A DNA stretch of 5,583 nt from Methylococcaceae bacterium (GTDB lineage: Bacteria > Pseudomonadota > Gammaproteobacteria > Methylococcales > Methylomonadaceae). Of the stretch, positions 1 through 5,583 are shown in pieces; positions within the stretch are counted from its first letter, which is position 1, and each line of letters opens with the position of its first letter. The notes beneath the pieces are model-generated. The model was not told where the DNA came from, made no database searches, and was given only the letters and a program-made list of their open reading frames with translations. The stretch covers positions 1-5,583 of the forward strand of contig RFQK01000109.1 of the NCBI GenBank assembly GCA_009925045.1, read 5' to 3'. Position numbers and translations under genes: made by a program.

Positions 1-1
1 G

Positions 2-835
2 TCGTTTACTGAAATCTTTGGTCGCATCAAACAAGACTATGTTGAGCCGGTTTCAGACAAAAAACTGCTGGAAGACGCTATTCGCGGCATGTTATCGGGC
101 TTAGATCCCCATTCCGCCTATCTGGCGAATGAAGAATACAAAGAGCTTCAGGAAGGTACCACCGGTCAGTTTGGTGGTCTGGGTATTGAAGTAGGAATGG
201 AAAACGGTTTTGTCAAAGTCGTTTCACCAATCGATGATACGCCGGCGCAAAAAGCAGGCATCAAATCGGGCGACTTAATCGTGCGACTGGATGACAAGCC
301 GGTTAAAGGCATGAGCTTATCCGATGCAGTCAAAACCATGCGGGGTGAGCCAGGCACCGAGATCGTGCTGACCGTGATTCGTGAAGGGGCGGAAACCCCG
401 CTTAAATTTGCGCTGACCCGTGACATCATTCGGGTGAAAAGCGTCAAAAACAAATTGTTGGAAAAAGATTACGGCTATCTGCGTATCAGTAGTTTTCAAT
501 CGGCTACCGGTCAAAACTTGGTCGATGCCGTTGAAGAACTGAAAAAAGAAAACGAACGTCCGCTTAAAGGTGTTGTTCTGGATTTGCGTAATAATCCAGG
601 CGGTGTGCTAAATGCGGCGGTTGAAGTCAGTGATGCATTCTTGTCGTCGGGCTTAATTGTTTTTACTGAAGGCCGGATCAAGAATTCAGAAATGCGTTTC
701 AATGCATCACCGGGTGACGTGATCAACGGCGCGCCTATGGTGGTATTAATCAACGGGGGCTCGGCGTCAGCATCTGAAATTGTTGCCGGGGCCTTACAGG
801 ATCAGAAACGCGCCGTTGATCACGTCACCCGGTGA
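2..835 (+). CDS. ctpA: S41 C-terminal processing peptidase (CtpA type), 5'-partial and prematurely stopped
   Basis: Serine peptidase of family S41, which in Gram-negatives is exported and trims the C-termini of periplasmic or envelope proteins. The frame is open from base 2; the true start and signal peptide lie upstream, and the ATG at 89 is internal, inside the conserved run RGMLSGLDPHSAYL. A PDZ domain follows (about 160-400; GGLGIEVG near its start, then AGIKSGDLIVRLDDKPV). The protease core comes next, with GYLRISSF, VVLDLRNNPGG and INGGSASASEIVAGALQ. The nucleophile should be the middle serine of SASAS, TCA at 767-769. Family members continue KRAV-(I/V)xGT..FGKGSVQ, whose lysine completes the Ser-Lys dyad. 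Here the frame instead reads DHVTR and stops at TGA 833-835, inside an inverted copy of bases 704-733. As written, the product lacks the catalytic lysine and should be inactive. Family identity is very secure; whether the break is real or an artefact cannot be told from the sequence. Confidence 0.9.
   Translation, partial: SFTEIFGRIKQDYVEPVSDKKLLEDAIRGMLSGLDPHSAYLANEEYKELQEGTTGQFGGLGIEVGMENGFVKVVSPIDDTPAQKAGIKSGDLIVRLDDKPVKGMSLSDAVKTMRGEPGTEIVLTVIREGAETPLKFALTRDIIRVKSVKNKLLEKDYGYLRISSFQSATGQNLVDAVEELKKENERPLKGVVLDLRNNPGGVLNAAVEVSDAFLSSGLIVFTEGRIKNSEMRFNASPGDVINGAPMVVLINGGSASASEIVAGALQDQKRAVDHVTR
704..733 (+). repeat. Left arm of a 30-bp perfect inverted repeat
   Basis: These bases are the exact reverse complement of 809-838. 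They begin GCATCACCGGG and end AACGGCGCG. This arm is the native copy: in the peptidase frame it encodes part of a family-like stretch (ASPGDVINGAP) that runs smoothly into its flanks. The two arms are separated by 75 nt, so the transcript could form a long hairpin around the catalytic-serine codons. Confidence 0.9.
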
Positions 836-838
836 TGC
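809..838 (-). repeat. Right arm of the 30-bp inverted repeat, the likely inserted copy
   Basis: This is an exact reverse complement of 704-733. Its first nine bases (CGCGCCGTT, 809-817) encode the family-expected RAV and are probably native. The remaining 21 bases (818-838) encode DHVTR, TGA and C, none of which fits the family, and they sit exactly where the catalytic-lysine segment should be. The pattern is short native inverted homology followed by copying of the nearby opposite strand, then return to native sequence at GTTAAGCTT. Confidence 0.88.
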
Positions 839-1072
839 GTTAAGCTTGAAGAATTGGAAAAAGCCAAAGTCGAATCCATTAAAGAAGCGGATTTATCCCA
901 TCATTTAAGCAATGGTAACGCCAAGAAAAATAAAGAGGCGGCTGACGATAAAAAACCTGAAAATGATGATGCCACTAATGATAAAGACAATGGCGAACAG
1001 CCAGCGGTTCGGGATTATCCCTTGAATGAAGCCTTAAACTTGCTGAAAGGCATTGCTATCTTAAAAAAATAA
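836..1072 (+). pseudogene. ctpA: Detached in-frame C-terminal remnant of the same S41 peptidase
   Basis: This stretch is in the same frame as the peptidase upstream and separated from it only by the TGA at 833-835. From base 839 it reads VKLEELEKAK, matching the usual family continuation after a GIVPD-type motif. EADLSHHL and the terminal DYPLNEALNLLKG follow, which are hallmarks of the proteobacterial CtpA C-terminus. Between them lies a lysine-, aspartate- and asparagine-rich low-complexity linker (about 913-1005). From my memory of the family, roughly 45-50 residues are missing between KRAV and VKLEELE, including the FGKG lysine and the strand ending in YYTPSGRSIQ. The ATG at 854 has no convincing ribosome-binding site, so I do not regard this as a separate gene. 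It is best annotated with 2-835 as one disrupted gene. Confidence 0.85.
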
Positions 1073-1080
1073 GATGAGCA

Positions 1081-1127
1081 AAAACCCATCCTTCATCGTT
1101 TGCGAGCGATGCTGGATGGGTTTTTTT
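1081..1127 (+). terminator. Intrinsic terminator after the peptidase gene
   Basis: AAAACCCATCC (1081-1091) pairs with GGATGGGTTTT (1114-1124). An inner stem CATCG (1094-1098) pairs with CGATG (1107-1111) across a 2x2 internal loop. The 3' arm runs into seven T residues (1121-1127). It lies 9 bp after the TAA at 1070-1072, which supports that stop as the gene's original end. Confidence 0.88.
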
Positions 1128-1161
1128 ATGCCCAAAAACTCGAATGACCTTAATAAAAGCA

Positions 1162-1190
1162 TTGGATAAAGCCAATACTTGGTTTATAAG
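1162..1190 (+). promoter_or_regulatory. Candidate sigma70-type promoter for the UPF0182 gene
   Basis: TTGGAT (1162-1167) and TATAAG (1185-1190) are separated by exactly 17 bp, about 35 bp before the start codon. The -10 box matches 5 of 6 consensus bases, while the -35 matches only TTG. It sits in the only gap between the upstream terminator and the gene, where a promoter is expected. The call rests on motif match and position only. Confidence 0.4.
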
Positions 1191-1223
1191 TAAACGCTAG
1201 AGTATTGATAATACGAGGACAGT

Positions 1224-3845
1224 ATGCGTGACTGGAAATTCTTCCCTAAGCTGATAGCGGCAGCCTTATTACTAGGTCTTGGCCTCTATGTGGCTTTTTA
1301 CTTTGTGTTTCTGGATTTCTTCGTCGATTTGTGGTGGTTTCGCTCCTTAGAGTTTGAAGCCTACTTCTGGTTGCGATTCCTCTATCGCTTTATCTTTTCT
1401 GCTGCGGTGACCCTGTTCTTCTTCAGCATCTTCATGTTTCACTTTTATATCGCCTCACGTTACTTGGGCCTGAATCCGCCTGATGAAATCTTGATGGACG
1501 ATAAAAAAAGACGCCGGTTTCAGCGTGTTGCGGATCTATTCCTGTATGGGTCCTTGAAGGTTTATACCCCAATTGCTTTATTGTTAGCCGTGGTAATCGC
1601 CCTGCCTTTTTATTGGCAATGGGAACAAGCCCTATTATTCTTTTTCGGTGAAGCCTCCGGTGTTTTAGATCCGATATATGGGAATGATGTCAGTTTTTAT
1701 TTGTTTTCTTACCCGGTGTTTGAACTGATTCAACAGGAATTGTTGATTACTGCAGCTGCGGTCTTTTTGGTGACGGCAATTTTGTATTGGGCTGAACACG
1801 TATTCATACCGAATCAAAGCAAACAATTCCCAATCGGGGCCAAGATCCATCTGGCCATTTTGTTTCTGTTTGTGGTGGCGTTTGTAGTGTGGGGCTTTGC
1901 ACTGGAGCGTTTTGCTCTGCTGTATTCCAGCGAAAATGAGCCTATATTTTTTGGGCCAGGCTTAGTGCAGATTCGTTACTATTTGCCCTTAATCTGGCTG
2001 TCCATGGCCGCCGTATTGGCGGTTGCCGGCTTGATCCTGTTTTATGTGTTTTCCGGGCGGTCAATCAAAGCGCTGCCAATCCTAACCGTGGTCCTGCTGA
2101 TTGCGGGCATACAAGGATTGCGTACCACCCATGTTCTGCCCAATCTGATTGAGAAATTCATCGTAAAACCCAATTTCTCGCGGGCTGAAGCCGATAATAT
2201 GCACGATAATATTGTCGCGACCTTATCGGCATACGATTTAAATGACATCAAAACGATAGATTTCAAAGTAGTTCTGGATGCCAGTAAAGATATCGAAGCA
2301 TGGTCGACCACCAAGCATTTTGAAAATATTCCGGTTTGGGATCGTGAATTGCTGATTGATAGCTATAAGCAATTACAAGGGATCAGACCCTATTATGACT
2401 TTCCCACAGTTGATGAAGATCGTTACTTTATCAATGGCCATCATCAACAAGTGAATCTGGCGGCACGGGAAATCAATCTCAAAAAATTACCCAATGAAGC
2501 GCAAAACTGGGAGAACACCCATTTGCGTTATACCCATGGCTATGGCGCGGTGGTGTCACCGGCGGCTCAGGATGCCGGTATTCCGATTGTTTGGTATTTA
2601 CGTGATTTGGATATGAGTTCCAACGTGGGTTTTGCTGTGGAGCATCCGGATATCTACTACGGTAAAGGGCAATATGAATACGCCATTGTCCCTAATGGTC
2701 TGGCGTCGGCTGATATATCTTCTTCAAAGCGAGATGTCGGCTTTAATGGCGCAGGAATCCCCATTTCTTCGTGGTTTAGAAAAGTATTGCTGGCCTTCCA
2801 TCTCAAAGATGAAAAAATATTCTTTTCGCCCAACATCAACCATGACAGTCATCTGCTTAACCGTCGCAATATTGAAGAACGTATCCATGCCTTAACCCCC
2901 TTCCTGCATTTGGATAAAGATCCGTATCTGGTAATCAATAACGACAGGTTTTACTGGATACAAGATGCCTATACCACATCGAATTATTATCCGGTCTCTA
3001 AGCCAGTAGCAGAAAGTTTTCAAGCCGGTCCAGTGCGCTTTAACTACATCCGTAATGCGGTCAAGATTGTGGTAGATGCTTACGATGGCAGCGTCGATTA
3101 CTACATTGCCGACAACAAAGATCCTGTGATTAATGCCTATCGACGCGCTTATCCGGGCTTATTCAAAAAAATAGAACAAATGCCGGAAACTTTGCTGGAG
3201 CATCTGCGTTATCCGCGTGATCTCTACAACCTGCAAATGAAAATATATGCCAAGTATCATCAAACCAGTCCGGAGTTGTTTTATGAACAGGCTGAGACTT
3301 GGGAAAATGCCAAGGTAGGTGGTCAGCCGCTATTGCCGTATTTCATCACTATGGATATGGATCGCTGTAATGATCAGGAAGAGTTTGTCATGATTGACCC
3401 TATGACACCGATTCATCGTGACAATCTCAGTATGGTGGGTGTCGCCTCCACGCTAGACGAAGTGGCCTGTGATCATCGTTACAAGCCCAGCATCAGTGTT
3501 TTTAAATTTCCGAAAGAAGTTCAAGTGAATGGTCCTTCACAGGTAAATGCTTTAATTGACCAAAATCCGGAAATTTCCGCTCAATTTACCTTATGGAATC
3601 AGCAAGGTTCGGAAATTCGTAAAGGCCGGATGGTGGTCTTGCCGATGGGTAATTCTATTCTCTATGTACAGCCCATTTATACTTTGGCCACCAAGACCAA
3701 AATGCCGGAGTTGGCACGCGTGATTGTCTCTATTGGCAATCAGGTTGTTATGGACAAAACCTTGTTAGCTGCTTTTGAGCGGCTCAAAGCCTTGTTTGTT
3801 AAGGGGTCCATCAGTCCGCGATCAGGAACATCTTCCGTCCATTAA
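1224..3845 (+). CDS. UPF0182 (COG1615) family integral membrane protein
   Basis: This 873-residue protein belongs to the UPF0182 family, whose function is unknown. The ATG at 1224 is preceded by GAGGA (1215-1219). The N-terminus (about residues 1-300) holds seven predicted membrane segments near 9-30, 52-76, 113-132, 172-192, 208-230, 253-276 and 282-300. The first is followed by a WWF motif (37-39). The rest is a large soluble domain, predicted to lie on one membrane face. It carries the family's recognisable blocks in order: the PNFSRAEADNMHDNI region (316-330), YKQLQGIRPYYDFPTVDEDRY (381-401), LRYTHGYGAVVSP (434-446), NDRFYWIQDAYTTSNYYP (573-590), NYIRNAVKIVVDAYDG (607-622), LRYPRDLYNLQMKIYAKYH (661-679) and MGNSILYVQPIYT (808-820). 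Length is near or slightly below the usual family size, with no frame damage. The next gene follows after 23 bp with no terminator between, so the two are likely co-transcribed. Family membership is secure; any function would be a guess. Confidence 0.93.
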   Translation: MRDWKFFPKLIAAALLLGLGLYVAFYFVFLDFFVDLWWFRSLEFEAYFWLRFLYRFIFSAAVTLFFFSIFMFHFYIASRYLGLNPPDEILMDDKKRRRFQRVADLFLYGSLKVYTPIALLLAVVIALPFYWQWEQALLFFFGEASGVLDPIYGNDVSFYLFSYPVFELIQQELLITAAAVFLVTAILYWAEHVFIPNQSKQFPIGAKIHLAILFLFVVAFVVWGFALERFALLYSSENEPIFFGPGLVQIRYYLPLIWLSMAAVLAVAGLILFYVFSGRSIKALPILTVVLLIAGIQGLRTTHVLPNLIEKFIVKPNFSRAEADNMHDNIVATLSAYDLNDIKTIDFKVVLDASKDIEAWSTTKHFENIPVWDRELLIDSYKQLQGIRPYYDFPTVDEDRYFINGHHQQVNLAAREINLKKLPNEAQNWENTHLRYTHGYGAVVSPAAQDAGIPIVWYLRDLDMSSNVGFAVEHPDIYYGKGQYEYAIVPNGLASADISSSKRDVGFNGAGIPISSWFRKVLLAFHLKDEKIFFSPNINHDSHLLNRRNIEERIHALTPFLHLDKDPYLVINNDRFYWIQDAYTTSNYYPVSKPVAESFQAGPVRFNYIRNAVKIVVDAYDGSVDYYIADNKDPVINAYRRAYPGLFKKIEQMPETLLEHLRYPRDLYNLQMKIYAKYHQTSPELFYEQAETWENAKVGGQPLLPYFITMDMDRCNDQEEFVMIDPMTPIHRDNLSMVGVASTLDEVACDHRYKPSISVFKFPKEVQVNGPSQVNALIDQNPEISAQFTLWNQQGSEIRKGRMVVLPMGNSILYVQPIYTLATKTKMPELARVIVSIGNQVVMDKTLLAAFERLKALFVKGSISPRSGTSSVH

Positions 3846-3868
3846 CTGTTCAAGCTGATACACAGCAG

Positions 3869-4684
3869 ATGATCGAGCATGATGTAGAGGTCGTGGTGTT
3901 TGTGGCGCTGATGGCCGAGGCGCGAGCACTTATCGGACATTGGCGCTTGCGTTTAATAGCCGGCTCCTCGCCATTTGCCATTTATCAAAATGGCCGCAAA
4001 GCCCTGGTTGTTACTGGAATGGGCAAGGCCAATATGGCGGCAGCGCTTGGATACAGTTTAAGTGTCTTGCCGAATCAAAATCCGATATTGCTGAATCTGG
4101 GTATTGCTGGTCACCCACAGCATAGTTTGGGTAGTTGGTGGTTGGCGCATAAAATCACAGATGCCGAAACCGGTAAATCATGGTATCCGCCTATGAGCTT
4201 AATGGCTCAGATGCCCTCATCCGCTTTGATGAGTTTTAGCCGTCCGCATGACACCTATCAATTCGATACGCTGTATGACATGGAAGCCAGTGCTTTTTAT
4301 GAGATTGCCTGCAAATTTAGCAACCTGGAATTAATCCAAAGTATCAAATTAGTATCAGATAATCGTCAGCAGTCTATTGCAAGCATTACACCCCAGCAAG
4401 TGACTGATTGGATAAGCGATAAAATCCCTGAGATTGAATATGTCTTATCGGCATTGCAAAGGGCTAAAGACAGTATTCCGCCAATTGCCCAGGAACCCTA
4501 TCAAACCCTGATAAAACAGTGGCACTTTTCTGTGAGCAATGCGGTTCGCTTGCGGCAGCTGCTGCAAACGTGGCGATTAATGACAGGTGAAGATTTTAAG
4601 TGGCAAGCATGCGAGGCTAAGAGTGCCAAACATTTATTGAAATGTTTGGAACAAGCACTGGATGCAATGGAATTTAGATTATAA
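3869..4684 (+). CDS. Nucleoside phosphorylase-superfamily protein (MTA/SAH nucleosidase-like fold) with C-terminal extension
   Basis: This 271-residue, probably cytosolic protein resembles the PNP_UDP_1 superfamily, which cleaves the glycosidic bond of nucleosides such as methylthioadenosine. Visible family landmarks are VALMAEARAL (12-21), VTGMGKANMAAALGY (48-62), LNLGIAG (75-81), YDMEASAFYEIA (136-147) and KLVSDN (160-165). DMEA and SDN are the usual sites of the ribose-binding Glu and the catalytic Asp, so activity is plausible. Two things differ from a standard nucleosidase of about 230 residues. The stretch between GIAG and DMEA is short and lacks an obvious sGDxF block. Residues from about 190 to 271 form an extra, probably helical region I do not recognise. 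The start at 3869 fits the fold's first strand (VEVVVFVAL), though its ribosome-binding site is weak, which may mean translational coupling to the UPF0182 gene 23 bp upstream. Substrate is unknown; a hopanoid-associated or other specialised phosphorylase is possible. Confidence 0.75.
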   Translation: MIEHDVEVVVFVALMAEARALIGHWRLRLIAGSSPFAIYQNGRKALVVTGMGKANMAAALGYSLSVLPNQNPILLNLGIAGHPQHSLGSWWLAHKITDAETGKSWYPPMSLMAQMPSSALMSFSRPHDTYQFDTLYDMEASAFYEIACKFSNLELIQSIKLVSDNRQQSIASITPQQVTDWISDKIPEIEYVLSALQRAKDSIPPIAQEPYQTLIKQWHFSVSNAVRLRQLLQTWRLMTGEDFKWQACEAKSAKHLLKCLEQALDAMEFRL

Positions 4685-4691
4685 CAGGCAT

Positions 4692-4724
4692 AAAAAAGGG
4701 GCAGCCTTAGCACACCCCTTTTTT
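4692..4724. terminator. Bidirectional intrinsic terminator between convergent genes
   Basis: AAAAAAGGGG (4692-4701) is the exact reverse complement of CCCCTTTTTT (4715-4724), with a 13-nt loop that can add a GC/GC pair pair-step (4704-4705 with 4710-4711). The symmetry puts a T tract after the stem on either strand. It can therefore end the phosphorylase transcript (stop at 4684) and the minus-strand small-protein transcript (stop at 4739). Confidence 0.88.
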
Positions 4725-4738
4725 GCAACGATCAGAAA

Positions 4739-5119
4739 TTAGATCAAGTTGACGATGTTAGCCAAACTTTCTTTAGATTTTTTGATACCTTCTGAAGCTT
4801 CAGCCAGGTTGCCAGCTTTAGCAGCAGATACAGCAGCTCTCAAAGCTTTTAAGCTTTTTGAGTTTTCTCTAGCTACTCTGTCGTTTGCATTGATTTCTTC
4901 AGAAAAATCAGAAGCCGCTTTGATCAAAGCTGCTACGTCATCACCTGCTGCGTTGCTAGCAATAGCCGCTTCAGCTTTAGCTAAACGCTCTTGAACGCCT
5001 TTAACAGCATCAATTGGTTTATAAGATGTTCTACCTGCTTCAGCAACAGCTGCAGTTGAGAAAGAACCCATGGCAATAGCTAAAGAGAATGCAACAACAG
5101 CACTTTTCAAAATTTTCAT
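4739..5119 (-). CDS. Small exported alanine-rich helical protein of unknown function
   Basis: This 126-residue protein is one I do not recognise. It starts with a typical Sec signal peptide: MKILK, a hydrophobic core (residues 7-20), then AAVA followed by E, giving a probable signal peptidase I cut after Ala26 and a periplasmic or secreted product of about 100 residues. The mature part is rich in Ala, Lys, Glu and Ser, has no Cys, His or Trp, and looks all-helical. Likely helices lie at about 36-57, 60-77, 80-101 and 104-124, suggesting a small helical bundle. Codon use is skewed: 21 of 31 alanines are GCT and 4 of 5 arginines are AGA, unlike the adjoining genes. That suggests high expression or a different origin. 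A good ribosome-binding site precedes the ATG and a terminator follows closely, so it is probably monocistronic. It resembles small abundant periplasmic proteins in general make-up only; no function should be assigned. Confidence 0.85.
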   Translation of the reverse strand: MKILKSAVVAFSLAIAMGSFSTAAVAEAGRTSYKPIDAVKGVQERLAKAEAAIASNAAGDDVAALIKAASDFSEEINANDRVARENSKSLKALRAAVSAAKAGNLAEASEGIKKSKESLANIVNLI

Positions 5120-5124
5120 GTATG

Positions 5125-5131
5125 AACCTCA
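5125..5131 (-). promoter_or_regulatory. Ribosome-binding site of the small exported protein
   Basis: On the minus strand the sequence reads TGAGGTT with GAGG (5127-5130) seven bases before the ATG (5117-5119). This fixes the start, which is also the only one giving a complete signal peptide. Confidence 0.75.
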
Positions 5132-5213
5132 TAGTTATATTTTTATAAGACACATATAGCTGCTAATACTACCTCTTTAACTACTACATGCATCTCGATA
5201 ATAACACAGATTT

Positions 5214-5229
5214 CTGCTGGATATAGCAG
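5214..5229. repeat. Short inverted repeat upstream of the small exported protein gene
   Basis: CTGCT (5214-5218) and AGCAG (5225-5229) are reverse complements separated by six bases. A related ATATAGC appears at 5154-5160 and again at 5221-5227. The arrangement could be an operator, but five-base arms arise often by chance in AT-rich gaps, so this is only a candidate. Confidence 0.25.
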
Positions 5230-5268
5230 TTTGTTAAGGTTTGATTACAAGGGCATGTTATTTCGAAT

Positions 5269-5583
5269 TTATTCAATGCTTAACAGGATTCTATCCAGCC
5301 ACGACGCGGGTAGCAGCCGTTTTAACCAGGCAAAAAGATGTGTCGGAAATGTCACCGGATAACGGTATCTAGGTGACTTACTTTCCAGCGCTTTAATCAC
5401 CGCATCAGCAACCGCAGTGGCCGGTAAAGTAAAGGGAGCCGCCGGTCCCTCTTTATTCAAACGAGCTTCCATCGCTTCATAAGTCGCCCGATGAAAACTC
5501 GTCGTTTTATCGATATGCGCCTGATACTGCGCAAAAGCATTCTTCCTGAAATCACTAATAATGGGGCCAGGCTCAATTAAAAC
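5269..5583 (-). CDS. Short-chain dehydrogenase/reductase, C-terminal part (5'-partial)
   Basis: The minus-strand frame is open from the right edge to a TAA at 5269-5271, giving the last 104 residues of a protein whose N-terminus is outside the window. It begins VLIEPGPIISDFRKNAF, the segment after the last core strand in classical NAD(P)-dependent short-chain dehydrogenases, where PG is conserved and contacts the cofactor. It continues with TLPATAVADAVIKALES and RYRYPVTFPTHLFAWLKRLLP, the usual end of a proteobacterial subgroup annotated as SDR oxidoreductases. The cofactor-binding glycine motif and the catalytic Tyr-x-x-x-Lys lie upstream, so neither activity nor substrate can be judged. The ATG at 5470-5472 is internal and not the start. 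It is transcribed toward the small exported protein gene, 149 bp away. Confidence 0.85.
   Translation of the reverse strand, partial: VLIEPGPIISDFRKNAFAQYQAHIDKTTSFHRATYEAMEARLNKEGPAAPFTLPATAVADAVIKALESKSPRYRYPVTFPTHLFAWLKRLLPASWLDRILLSIE

Larger units (their letters stand above)
5120..5268 (-). promoter_or_regulatory. Leader and upstream region of the small exported protein gene
   Basis: This 149-bp AT-rich gap between the two minus-strand genes must hold the promoter of the small-protein gene. On the minus strand a TATAAA (5142-5147) and a TATTAT (5198-5203) could each serve as a -10 box. Neither has a convincing -35 box at 16-18 bp, so I cannot choose between them. The gap also contains a short inverted repeat at 5214-5229. 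I see no hairpin with a T tract ending the dehydrogenase transcript, so read-through from that gene is possible. Confidence 0.4.

Noticed and set aside
704..838. The inverted repeat as the ends of a small mobile element
   Set aside because: Only 75 bp separates the arms and that stretch is ordinary peptidase coding sequence with intact active-site residues; there is no target duplication or transposase.
704..838. The inverted repeat as an intrinsic terminator or attenuator
   Set aside because: No T tract follows the second arm, the loop is long, and the left arm codes for ordinary family sequence.
854..1072. A stand-alone 72-residue gene starting at the ATG at 854
   Set aside because: It is in frame with the peptidase, carries that family's C-terminal motifs and lacks a convincing ribosome-binding site; it is a remnant of the same gene.
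1161..1182. ATTGG/CCAAT and CCAA/TTGG short palindromes in the UPF0182 promoter region as an operator
   Set aside because: The arms are four to five bases and overlap each other; such matches are expected by chance in this composition.
2632..2895. Reading frames of 60-95 residues overlapping the peptidase and UPF0182 genes on either strand
   Set aside because: They overlap strongly conserved coding sequence in other frames and show no domain, signal peptide or translation signal of their own.
4501..4728. Minus-strand 75-residue frame over the end of the phosphorylase gene
   Set aside because: It runs through the bidirectional terminator and is antisense to a credible gene, so it is a shadow frame.
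4749..4994. Plus-strand reading frame antisense to the small exported protein
   Set aside because: Its Ala/Leu/Ser-rich product is the mirror of the skewed codons on the minus strand; it lacks a ribosome-binding site and lies opposite a well-supported gene.

Overview
The window reads as chromosomal DNA of a Gram-negative bacterium, most likely a gammaproteobacterium. The C-terminal processing protease, the UPF0182 protein and the short-chain dehydrogenase all have a proteobacterial look, and the mix suggests a methanotroph-like Methylococcales genome. That taxonomic placement is an inference from general familiarity, not from a search. I see no tRNA, rRNA, CRISPR array, insertion sequence or phage gene.

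Layout, left to right. (1) Bases 2-1072, plus strand: the 3' part of a periplasmic S41 C-terminal processing peptidase (CtpA type), whose start lies outside the window. Its frame is broken. After the catalytic serine the gene runs into a 30-bp inverted copy of its own sequence from about 100 bp upstream. It hits a TGA at 833-835 and then resumes in the same frame with the genuine family C-terminus. The segment that should carry the catalytic lysine is missing. A strong intrinsic terminator follows (1081-1127). (2) Bases 1224-3845, plus: a complete UPF0182 (COG1615) membrane protein with seven predicted N-terminal membrane segments and a large C-terminal domain, preceded by a plausible sigma70-like promoter. 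(3) Bases 3869-4684, plus: a nucleoside phosphorylase-superfamily protein with an extra C-terminal helical part, 23 bp behind the UPF0182 gene and probably co-transcribed with it. (4) A symmetric terminator (4692-4724) sits between convergent genes and can serve both strands. (5) Bases 4739-5119, minus: a small exported, alanine-rich, helical protein of unknown function, with codon use unlike its neighbours. (6) Bases 5269-5583, minus: the C-terminal third of a short-chain dehydrogenase/reductase, running off the right edge.

The genes do not form one obvious pathway. The only likely transcriptional unit is UPF0182 plus phosphorylase. The most notable observation is the inverted-repeat-linked deletion in the protease gene, which is either a template-switch mutation or an assembly/amplification chimera. 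The small exported protein and the UPF0182-phosphorylase pair are the two pieces of unexplained biology. I do not see convincing evidence of a new defence or mobile system here.
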